From contig BFEA01000264.1 of assembly GCA_003427395.1 (NCBI GenBank), positions 141,267 through 205,266 of the forward strand: 64,000 bases of DNA, read 5' to 3'. The position numbers and the translations under genes are program-made. The notes under the pieces were generated by a model. The model saw only the letters and a program-made list of their open reading frames with translations. It had not been told where the DNA came from and did no database searches. This document shows, piece after piece, positions 9,878-19,288 of the stretch. This DNA is from Chara braunii. Its lineage: Eukaryota > Streptophyta > Charophyceae > Charales > Characeae. The stretch's first letter is position 1, and every line of letters begins with the position of its first letter.

Positions 9878-11084
9878 GCAGGTATGGTTGTGGTTCGGAC
9901 TCTGGATGTGATTGGCTGCGATTTCATACATATATGGCTGAGAGGAGCCTCACTGTGACTGTGATAAGTGATCGTCTTATATAACCAACCCTTATATATT
10001 TATGAGTGCACTGAGTGTTCGCGAGACCACCGATAACTGTGCATAAGGGTTATCCATATTTTGTCCTAAGAGGGAAGAAAGATTCCCTTTTTACCCTTGC
10101 TTGTTAGAGGTTTTTATGGTTGGACGTTGTAGTCTGTGGCAGCCGTCAAAGTCAAACCCCTTGACTTTCGCTCAGGCCCGGAGAGGGACTTATCTCCAGG
10201 GCAGTAAGAAGCGACTGCCACTACAGGTGTGGACCTGTATACCACCCGCTCTGCATAAGGTGCAGAAGAGGGTGTGTGGTGTTCAACTGCGCATGGTGGT
10301 TGTCCAAGGTTGAGAGATTAACCCTCAAGGCGCGTGTCAGCTGACACTTGAGTGTCGAATGCGACCCTCGAGATTAACGAGGACCGCACGAATGTGGGTA
10401 CTACATAGTACACCATCATTGCGACTGCTTGCGTATGCTTGCATTGCGAGTCGATATGAGTTAGCCTTGCGTCCGCGCGGTTTTATATTAAGTCTCGTGC
10501 ACGACGCCTATCCGATTTCTGCATCGGAAAGTTATGGGATGGCTACTAAGGGACTAGGAGTATTGTCACGTTATTTGTGTTGTGTCGTTCGGTATGTATG
10601 TATGTGTGTGTTTCTTTGTTTTGTGTTCGTAAAGTGGTGTGCGTGTGGTGTGTGGGATGTGTCCTGGTCGACCGGCGACGAACCACGCTTGGGATCTCAG
10701 CCCCCCAAGATGCTGGTTCGCGTGCGGGTCCGATAGATGCGTACTACCGCGCGTACCCCCTATGCTACAGCGAACGAGAAACGCCCTCGGCTGGTCCACC
10801 TCTGCGATTGCAACTGATTAGCTTTCGTACTGTGGACTAGTAGCTCGACGGGGATACGCCCACCGAAGGGAGGTGACAGCTCCCGTAAGGTGTAGGTAAG
10901 TCGTGCTTCGCGTAGACCCTATCCTGTCGTAGGGGCTTGCGGGAGGTATGGCTGGCGCACTCGGCCGGAGCGGCTTGTGGAAGCTCCATGTATGTTGCGA
11001 CGAAGGATTTTATTCAACTCTTGCGTGACGCGGCCGGGAGGGTCCCGCGCTGCCCCATGCGGTGCCGGACCGATGCGCTCGACA
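9878..11084 (+). other. LTR1 3' portion, no gene
   Basis: GC-mixed sequence with a GT-rich patch near 10590-10660. Open frames such as 10101-10313 and 10359-10736 give no recognisable product and drift between the copies. No polyadenylation signal can be assigned with confidence. The segment ends in GACA at 11084. Confidence 0.5.
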
Positions 11085-11086
11085 GG

Positions 11087-11104
11087 TGGCGCTGTTGCCG
11101 GGGA
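11087..11104 (+). promoter_or_regulatory. Primer-binding site complementary to tRNA-Asp
   Basis: Two bases after the LTR end the sequence is TGGCGCTGTTGCCGGGGA. The complement of the plant tRNA-Asp 3' end is the same 18-mer with C instead of T at position 7, a CpG-to-TpG change. Athila-type plant retrotransposons use this tRNA-Asp PBS. In LTR2 the corresponding position is followed by unrelated flank, which fixes the element's orientation as +. Confidence 0.9.
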
Positions 11105-12334
11105 TAACGGTTGCCTATCGTTGTCCCTGGTGGAACGACGTCCGGGTATTTGAAGTGGGAAAATAGGGAAGTGAGACGTTTTCGTCAGTACGATATGAGT
11201 GATCAGTTGATATCTCTACTGTTGATTGGAAGAGTCGTAGAATTGAGAGGTCCTTAAAAATCGGGTCTAAGTTCGAGGCAGATTGTTGATCCAGGCGAAG
11301 TGACCACTTCTGCTTTATTGACTAGTCTGGTAGAGTGTTTTGATTATGTGATGGGGTTTTGATTGATGCGACCTGATTTGGATAAATGTGGTATGAGTGA
11401 CTCGAGGGTGATAAGTATTTTGAGTCTGCGTCCACTGGCTTTGACTAGCGTGATGGTACTTGGGATTGGTAACCCTCCTGATCCGATAATCGGCAGGCCT
11501 AGGCGGTGCTTTGCGTGCTTGGCATGGTTAAAGTTAAGTGTGGCTATTGTGAGAGATAGCCCTATGATGTACCCTTCTGACTGCCATAAGAGTCATCTGA
11601 GTAAGTGGGAAAGCATCGTAATACGGCTGCATCAGAAGGGAGCTAAGGATGTGCGAGATAATATTCCCTTGTCCAGAGCTGAAGGTATAGATCCCCTCTG
11701 AAGGGTCAGGTGAGAAGTTGTTTGTACGCTTTGAGGAGAAATAGGTTAAGGAAAGCTAAACGATACTACTTGCATGGGCCTACATGTTTGAGTCTAGAGT
11801 CTAAGCGGTCGTTCTACTATGGGACGTGGTGAGTCCGGGTAATATCTTCTTTACGTGGAGGATATCGAATTCTAGAAGGAGTTGGAGTAACAGTGGAAGA
11901 GTCAACACTTAGGCTATTTTGCCCACCTGTGATGGAGCAATGGGTAGTGATTGACGTTAGATCTCCGCCTGAACCCTTCCAGGCTGGACCATCCACTTAG
12001 GAAGCTAAGGGCTTGAGGCTTTTCGTCTTGAGGATGTTGCTTTGAGTTATACGCTGGACTCATCTATGGACGTTGGACCTGGCAAGCCTAGCTTATGTCT
12101 GATCATGGGAAATCGGGTACATAAGTAGATGTTCTCCCCAGGTGTATTTCATAAGGGTTATTCTATTAGGGTTATATTGGGGTCTTATCAGCCTATAGGA
12201 ATCTATAGGAATGGCTTCAGTCCAACACTTGTCTCGTGGCTGGCCATTAAGGCTGTATGGCTGGATCGCTCTTCCTAGAGGAGCAGGGATAGTCAGGCTA
12301 ATAACGGAAAGCGCATTCTGGAGGTTTGTCTGTG
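11105..12334 (+). other. Untranslated leader of the LTR element
   Basis: About 1.2 kb separate the PBS from the first plausible ORF. The frame at 11363-11701 (112 codons) has no recognisable features. I see no strong repeat or RNA gene. Confidence 0.5.
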
Positions 12335-12919
12335 ATGGACAGAACCCAGACAAAGCAAAGGCAACTCAGGATGCCTTATGCAAGGAAGGACCCCAATATG
12401 GCTATGCCGGTCAAGAGGGAAGATGGACTCGGGGTGTCCTTGCCTAGACGAGTCAGGGAAGGAGAGTACATCTCATCCTGGTGGGGCTCATTGATAGGCA
12501 CGGATATCTTCGTCTGGATTGAGTCCGGTTTTGATGGCGATGGGGAGTGCGCGATCGTGAGAATAGTTCTGTATGCCTCCTCCTCATTCTGGGTCAAGCA
12601 TGGGATTGAGTTGGCACTTGGGCACGGGAGCCTGCTCGCGAGGCCTTTGAGAGTAGTCAAGGCAGCTGCAGCGAAGTGGGCGAAGGAAGTGTCACGCAAT
12701 GGAAAAGAGCAAGTGTTGACCCGTATAGAGGTCAAGTGTGTTGAGGAGTTTGTGCTTCCGTCAGCCCCATTACGGGTCATCCTGCCCGAGTTCCTCATTG
12801 GTGGGTGTTTTGGCGGGCATGCCAGGGTAGTGGCGGCAGCTGATGCCGCTTTGGGGTCGCGAGAATGGAGGTATGGGCGGTATACATGCGAGTTGGTGTA
12901 TGAGTTTATCTCGACCTAA
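12335..12919 (+). CDS. Unrecognised ORF upstream of gag (194 aa)
   Basis: The first ATG is at 12335 and the stop at 12917-12919. The protein has a basic N-terminus, then a segment with WWGSLIGTDIFVWIESG and an acidic turn (GFDGDGE). Alternating hydrophobic stretches follow, and the C-terminus is rich in aromatic residues. I recognise no domain. It lies between the PBS and the gag-like ORF in the same orientation. That is the place where Ogre/Tat elements carry their extra ORF1, but no sequence relationship is claimed. The frame is intact over 195 codons while gag has two stops. It could be chance, but the composition looks protein-like. Confidence 0.45.
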   Translation: MDRTQTKQRQLRMPYARKDPNMAMPVKREDGLGVSLPRRVREGEYISSWWGSLIGTDIFVWIESGFDGDGECAIVRIVLYASSSFWVKHGIELALGHGSLLARPLRVVKAAAAKWAKEVSRNGKEQVLTRIEVKCVEEFVLPSAPLRVILPEFLIGGCFGGHARVVAAADAALGSREWRYGRYTCELVYEFIST

Positions 12920-13320
12920 GGTTTTTACCCCCTAGTCAGTGGCTCAGGAGCATGACCGATATAGTCGACGCATATGCGAGTTCCCATGACCCAGATGAGG
13001 GAGTAGAAAACTGGGGTGAGATTCGGGCATCGATGGTCCAATAGCGAAGGCCTTCTTTCCTACTGAGTGCGTTTCTGCTGACTTGGCTATGGCAGTCCCC
13101 ATATCTATTGTCATAGGGACTGTTACTGCTCATCTACGGTTGGCGTTGGGGAATTCTGCCTGTATACTGTATTGTAAGGATTAAGGGTCATTTGATGTGA
13201 ATCAAAGGGAAGATAGCATTATCTGAGTGTTAGTCGTCTGCCCTTGTTTGCCTTGAGCCTGTTTAGGTCGCCCCTTGATGAATCGTTGTTTGCTTTGCGT
13301 ACTAGGCCGCTGTCGTCACC
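12920..13320 (+). other. Spacer between upstream ORF and gag
   Basis: About 400 bp with no convincing ORF. It ends in a good start context for gag, CACCATGG at 13317-13324 (A at -3, G at +4). Confidence 0.5.
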
Positions 13321-14655
13321 ATGGCGGAAGAGAGCGGCTTCGCCAGGATCATGCGCTGGAGGAATTCGTGCCAAATGAAGGTGTTGTTGTGCGAGGCAGT
13401 ACAAGAGTCGATGCCTCCAGATCAGCGCGCCTTGCTGTTCCAGGGGAGGAACCTGTCTAGCTTCTTGCGCGCCTTTCAGGATTTTTGCCTTGCAAAGGAG
13501 TGGGACAAGAAGGCGATGTGATACATGTTCCCCTTGTTCGTCTGCGAGAGACTAAGCGAGGAGGTATATACCCTCAAGCAGAAGGCGAAAACGTGGGATG
13601 AGTTAAAGAGTTTCTTAGGGACAAGATTCCCAGAGGAGGGAATAGAAGGCCCATGTGGGGAATGCTCTGTGCCACCAGTTGTGAATACGCCATCACAAGC
13701 AGAGTTAAGGGGGTTGCAAAGACAAGTAGGGGCATTGGAGGAAAGGTTAGCACGGCTGGAAGAGGCAAGGAAGGGCAAACGAAAGGTCTTAGAAGACTCC
13801 TCAAGTAAGCCGACTGGCCGGGGTGAAGGAGGAGTAGAGAAGAATGATCAAGAGTCACCCCTCTCGATAGGGACCCCAAGGAGGCGAGCCGGTGTTCAGG
13901 CGAGAAACAAAGGTCAAGGGTCCATTGAAACAAAAGAGGAGCAGGATGCTAATATGGCACTACATGTTATTGCGTCGGAGCCAAAGAGGGGGCTCACTAA
14001 CGAGGAAGCATCCCCAGCTGCAGGTCGGGAGAGGCGAGAGAGTGGATGGTGGCCAGAGCACTGGGTAGATGTGGTATGCGAGCATTGGGGAAAGATCGGC
14101 CGCACCCCTCAAGGAAGTAAGGAAGAGGGTGTGAAAGGAGGAAAAGGGAAGCTTGAACCTCCTAAAGTGACAAAGGCGCAGCGGAAGGCAAGGAACCTCG
14201 CCCAAGGCGGTCAAGGTACCGGAAGAGGGCAGAATTCGCGGCAAGTAGCGGTCACCCCGCGAGAGTTGGAAGGTGAGGTAAGACTAAGGGGGCCTCCTCC
14301 GATCGGGCAAGCATTGCATGGGCAGTGGGCGCCGTGTAACCAAATGAGCTTGTGACCGGCACATAACCCTTACCTGCCCTGGGCGCAAAGTGATTATATG
14401 GGCCCTTTGGCGAACATTATGCCCCGTGGGCCCCCGCCAGTCCAAATCCAACCTGTCGGACCGCTGTGGCCATCGATACAGCAAGCTTTGCAGGACAGTA
14501 TGATAGGTGGAAGGGGCCAAAGGCAGGCAGTTGGAAGGGGCCGTGGAGATGGTGGTCGCGACAATAGAGGTCGTGAGAATAACAGGCAAGGCGTTGAGGG
14601 TCATGATGGGAGCCAGCGGAACCACAAAGGGGGCTCGAAGAAGAAAGGGGCATGA
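13321..14655 (+). pseudogene. gag: Gag-like ORF with two in-frame TGA codons
   Basis: A single frame of about 445 codons runs from the ATG at 13321 (strong context) to 14655, interrupted only by TGA at 13519-13521 and TGA at 14353-14355. No frameshift is needed. The first 120 residues are helical and resemble a retrotransposon capsid region (FLRAFQDFCLAKEWDKK, PLFVCERLSEEVYTL, WDELKSFLGTRF). Next comes a coiled coil around residues 137-165 (LRGLQRQVGALEERLARLEE). After that are charged linkers with many K, E and G residues, and an RG-rich basic tail (GRGQRQAVGRGRGDGGRD). There is no CCHC knuckle. Protease, RT and integrase are absent downstream. Both stops fit CGA-to-TGA decay at methylated CpG, though readthrough cannot be excluded. 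Assignment as gag rests on position, start, coiled coil and basic tail. Confidence 0.7.
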
Positions 14656-15771
14656 TGATGCTGAATGAGATGACCATCAGAGTGGGCCAAGTGATCAAGG
14701 GTGCGGAGAGAGTAGATGAGACGATTAGGGCAGAGAAAGTATAGTAGTATGTAATGGGGATTCATCTTAACTCCTGGGTCGAGAAGCTTCTGTTAATCGT
14801 CTGCTGTAGATCCTTAGCTTTGTTATTGATAAAGATCCAACTGTACATGTATTGATCTGGAAATTGGGGTAGCAGGTTAACCGTTGCGTGACCCTAACCC
14901 CGTACTAGTTGGTAAAGGTCAGTTGTATAGTATCTGGGCCAGGATAGACATATACTTGGATGTGTATATGTGCATAGGTTAGATCCAGGGAGGGGTTGGT
15001 CCGGTAAAGTAACCTCGGCTGTAGATAGCTCAGTCATATAGGTGGAACTAGGGTGCAATGAGTGAGTAAGGCCTGGTTCGCCTATACATCAGTAAGATCA
15101 AAGATTCTTCTGTGTAGAGATTGAGCTATATATGTGCATAACTAGGCGTAGTCGCGACTCGTTTGTCCATCTGTACATATGCGGAGTGTAGTATTGGACG
15201 AATCTTTTGTTCCTTCTTTTGGTGTGATTTAGATGGTTGTATCCAGATGGGTGATGTGTTGGTGTGTACAGTTGGGGAAGATTTGCATGATTTGAGTTTT
15301 TGGGTATGATTGGGTATAAATTGAGGCACTCGTGTGTTCGAGACATGGGTTACTCAGCAGAGTGGGACGTAAGGGCTGAATATCTATATCGTTTTTGAGA
15401 GAGACATTTTATTCTCAGACTGGTGTACATATTGAGTTGAGACCCTATGAGGCCTGGTTTTTGTGACGATCACTATCACTCTCACTTGTGTGGTTTTATC
15501 TTGATGAATGTTGCTCTGTGTGAAAGATATATGAATGAATGACATGTAAAGTTGCCTACTCCTCGGTATACTCGTGCGACCTGCCCACGGGCAGCTAATA
15601 AGGCAGAGCATAAGGGGTGAAGTGCAGTCCGTCTGTGAAAGGTTGTGATGGACTTTTAAAGATCTACGAGTCTTTGAGACTCGAGTGCTTCACCATGCCG
15701 ATTGTTGATTGCTTAAGTTGTGATGAGGACCCATAAGATGGTCTCTCAGTGATGTTTATTCCTTAATGAGA
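14656..15771 (+). other. Post-gag untranslated region, no pol
   Basis: Frames here are short on both strands. I looked for RT (YxDD/FADD-like), protease (DTG/DSG) and integrase (HHCC) signatures and found none. This is the basis for calling the element gag-only. Confidence 0.6.
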
Positions 15772-15955
15772 CACCCTCAGATTTTTGAAAAAAGAGGGAT
15801 GTTTGGTGTTATGATGAGACCCCTCGTGATTTTCGGAAGAGGGGGTGTTTTGTTCTGTGGTGAGACCCCTCGTGATTTTTGAAAGAGGGGGTGTTTTGTT
15901 TTATGATGAGAACCCCCTGGATTTCTGCAAAAGGGGATGGTTTTATTGTTGAAAG
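15772..15955 (+). repeat. Four tandem 46-bp units, each a potential hairpin
   Basis: Each unit reads roughly GAGACCCCTC-GTGATTTTTGA-AAGAGGGGGTG-TTTTGTTTTATGAT. The CCCCTC and GAGGGG arms can pair in units 2 and 3. The outer units keep pairing with different arms (ACACCCTC with GAGGGATGT; AACCCCCT with AGGGGATGGTT). A fifth partial unit follows (ACTCACCCTC). There is no coding sense. Confidence 0.7.
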
Positions 15956-17046
15956 ACTCACCCTCAAAAGTGAGTAAAACTGATTTATGGCATGGTAAGT
16001 TGTCTGATGGGTGATAAAGTCTGACGAAAAGGGTCACTTTTGTTTGGAATGCTTGAGAAGGTCGCAATGAGTGCAGGGCGAGAGATATCTCGGGATGGGT
16101 GGCTGTTGGCTCTGATCAAGTCAGGGGTCACAGTCTGGTGGACCTAGCGGTGATTTTGTTTGTGAGCGTGCGAAGGATGCCATGCCTATTCAGGGAGGGT
16201 TGGTAAATGTCTTCGGACCCCTGCGTATCGCGCAGTGGGCCAGTGATTTTGTTTTGTGACGCTCCATCTAACCACTTGTGTTAGTTCTGAGACATATTGA
16301 GGAATGCCAAGCTAACGGAAAAGAAGTTAGTACCTCTAGGGCACAACCCCAGAGGATGGCTGTGAGCCGGCGCAACCTGGCTGCGGGACCGCGGAGTAAG
16401 AGTTTAAGGGGAGTTGCCCGTCCCAGGGAAATTACTCCGTGGGATAATAAAGGTTGAGATTTTTGGGGAAATCCCGATTGAATGCTTATCAGGAGAAAAC
16501 CTATCGTTGCGTAACCAACGAGGATACTGCCGTTAAATAACAATGCGGTGGGTCGTGGTCCTGGTCCGATCAGCCAGGCTATGGTGGGCCAAGGTGGAGA
16601 CCTAGCCTTTCTATACTAGACTGCAGAAAGAGCTGAGCGGATATTAAGTATACATATATACTTATGTGTATTTGATTGCGAGAGATTTTGAGAAGGAAGG
16701 TGAGACTGCCTTCAAAAGGTCTCGATTAAGGTCCGCGTCCCTAGTTTTTGCCAGGACTAGGGACACCCAACGAGAAGCCGAAGGTTGTCTAGGACCGGGG
16801 AGAGGACGATTGGGAAGGTCTTTGAAACTTATGCGGTCAGCGTCCTAATTTCTAAGCGGTGAGAGGCCCAGGTTAGAAACCTGGCAGCATATAGTTGTGG
16901 AGACATGATTTGATGGAGGCCTCTACCCTGTGTTTGTCGGCTAATCGGATTAGCTCCTTTCTCGTCAGCATTTGGAATGTGGATGGATCTATAGCTTTCT
17001 GATTCGGCGAAGCCACTGGGACGTCGCTTAATATGGTCCGGTAAGC
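15956..17046 (+). other. Internal 3' region of the LTR element
   Basis: No gene. A perfect small hairpin, CCAGGTT-AGA-AACCTGG, lies at 16868-16884. No polypurine tract is visible directly before the LTR start at 17047 (the text there is TGGTCCGGTAAGC), which is unusual for an LTR element. Either the tract has decayed or something is missing from the assembly. Confidence 0.5.
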
Positions 17047-17519
17047 TGTCAGCGCGAATACCCTTACAAGGGTATCCGCCCTGTATTATGCAAGTGGCAG
17101 AAAATGGTCTTGGTTTAAAGTTAAGTATACCGCGCTAGGCGCGGCTGTGTCTGTGATTACATTGACTGGATGGTTGACTGGCGTAAAGAGTGCGTGGGCG
17201 CGCAGGTTTAAGACGCACGTGATCCATCTCCTGATGTTGATTACGAAACCAGCGCGAGCGCCGACCTTTTTTTTTGTTTTTTTTTTTTGTCTTTAAGTTT
17301 TTATTTTTGGTTTTTCTTAATTAAACTAGAATCCAGGAGATATTTTTGTTCGATGGCTACGTTTGACCGAGTCGAGCGCGCGTGGGTAGAACGACATCAA
17401 CGCCGGCTTCGACAACGGCGAGACTTCTGCATGATAAACGGGTGCGCGACACCCAAAGCGTGGTGGGGCGACGACCCGTTTTTTTTTTTTTTTTATTTTT
17501 TCTTTCCTTTTTTGATCCC
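17047..17519 (+). mobile_element. Start of the 3' LTR (LTR2), cut by an assembly gap
   Basis: TGTCAGCGCGAATACC and the next 470 bp match 4488-4957 with roughly 5-8% substitutions, starting precisely at TGTC. It breaks off at GATCCC, where the LTR1 copy continues with the rRNA-like segment. I infer that the true continuation is at about 22300-22370, not the block that directly follows the gap. Confidence 0.85.
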
Positions 17520-17777
17520 NNNNNNNNNNNNNNNNNNNNNNNNNNNNNNNNNNNNNNNNNNNNNNNNNNNNNNNNNNNNNNNNNNNNNNNNNNNNNNNNN
17601 NNNNNNNNNNNNNNNNNNNNNNNNNNNNNNNNNNNNNNNNNNNNNNNNNNNNNNNNNNNNNNNNNNNNNNNNNNNNNNNNNNNNNNNNNNNNNNNNNNNN
17701 NNNNNNNNNNNNNNNNNNNNNNNNNNNNNNNNNNNNNNNNNNNNNNNNNNNNNNNNNNNNNNNNNNNNNNNNNNNNN
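17520..17777. other. Assembly gap (258 N)
   Basis: A run of N after a T-rich tract in LTR2. The contig after the gap begins with a sequence identical to 447 onward. Confidence 0.99.
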
Positions 17778-18094
17778 GGAAAGGTTTTAAATAAACGAGT
17801 ATAAGTGGGTCTTATGAAGAAACAAAAAACCTCTATTCCCGCATAAAAAACAATCGAGGGTCGGTATTGGGAACTGATAGTAGGTAGCAACCGTCTTCCT
17901 TCTCAAGGATGTTAGACCTTAGTTGCTACCAAGATGTTAGTGCTAGTGAGAGGGTGTAAGCTGGTCAAGAGCCTACAATTGAAAACTGCGAATATCCTTA
18001 GTTGAGGTTCGGGGCGAGATGCAGTGGCCCAATGGCGTTTGTTAAACAGTGTCGACCCGGCGTCTAGTTAATGACTTCATCTTTCTCTTACGTC

Positions 18095-18133
<39 letters not shown>

Positions 18134-19233
18134 TTTTTTTTTGAAGGAAGAAATTAGGGATCTCGTGAGAAAGCCGAGGCTCGACCTGCTATGCTTGACT
18201 GGCTGCATCCCCGGTTGAGTACCGCCGTTCTCGAGGAAAGTCCGCAGGCGCAACAGAGTAGCTTCCATGGTGAATGAAGATCTATTCTAACGAAGTTTTG
18301 GCTCAGCGGTCAATAATCCGTGAGTTGGCTACTTCTTGCCGTTCTATTGAGACCGAAAGCTTACAGCTTGTGTCAAAGGAAGCCCACGAAGCTAGGCCTA
18401 AATGACCTCAGATTAATCTGCTCCGAAAGGAAGATAGTGCTCCCTAATAAGCTAAGTGGATTTATTCGTAGATAAGCTCAAGGAAATTAGCAACTTTTTT
18501 TCCAGTACAACCAAAACGATTGGTTCTTAAGCGAATAGTTGGGCGGCTTGTCTTTCCTTCGGCCTTTCAAAGAGACTAAAAGAGGCCGGAGGTATTACAA
18601 CTTTTCTAGGAAGAGTTGAAGGAAACGGAAGGTTGGCTTGATCAGACGGTTACGATATCAACAGCAAAACTAGGTTCCGCTGTTCTTAGTGAAGGTCCGG
18701 GAGGACGAGGGAGCGGGCAATTAGTGACAGGTCCTAGATCTAATGAGGTGCGACGAGAATCGATTGAACTTTAGGCATGACTAATGTCCTTCGGGAAGTT
18801 CGTTTGAAAACACAGTATCAATAGTCAAGCTAAGTAAGATTATTCGTAGGAGAACTTGAACCTTGAGAAAATGAAGAAAGGTGATTCGATAGCGGAGTAA
18901 CGAACCGTCTCTATCATGAAAGAACGAAACGATTGAACTTTGAGCAACAGTCAGTAGATTTCAACTAGCGCCCTCAAAACTTAAAAGAAAATTGCTGAGG
19001 CTACAGCTGATAACTTTCTTCGTAGTCGATCGAATGTGACGGAAGGTTGGTTTGGTCCGATGCCTACGGCGTGGTTGGTTCGGGCCTAAAGAAAAGTAAC
19101 GACAGCGGAATGAGAGAAAGTATTTGTAAGAAAAATTCCAAACGAGCGATCAGGCGGCTTTAGTGACTAATCCTAATTGAACAGGCAATAACTAGCGGCC
19201 TAGTTTTTTTTACTCTTCCTTCACACTTTCTCC

Positions 19234-19288
<55 letters not shown>

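Larger units (their letters stand above)
4488..11084 (+). mobile_element. 5' LTR (LTR1) of a giant gag-only LTR retrotransposon, 6.6 kb
   Basis: The boundaries come from three observations. Similarity to 17047 and 21819 starts exactly at TGTC (4488). Similarity to the second copy stops exactly after GACA (11084; 28363 in copy 2). A PBS follows two bases later. The ends form an inverted repeat (TGTC...GACA, extending roughly to GCGC), as LTRs do. Directly outside, ACGC at 4484-4487 matches ACGC at 28364-28367, a likely 4-bp target-site duplication. LTR1 and LTR2 differ by about 5-8% by eye, so the insertion is old. A 6.6-kb LTR is at the extreme of the known range; Ogre-type elements are the nearest comparison. 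Confidence 0.85.

Noticed and set aside
11363-11701. Open frame in the leader of the LTR element
   Set aside because: No domain-like composition, no start context, and only 112 codons in a non-coding leader.
17287-17890. Open frames spanning the N gap
   Set aside because: They are produced by counting N as open codons.
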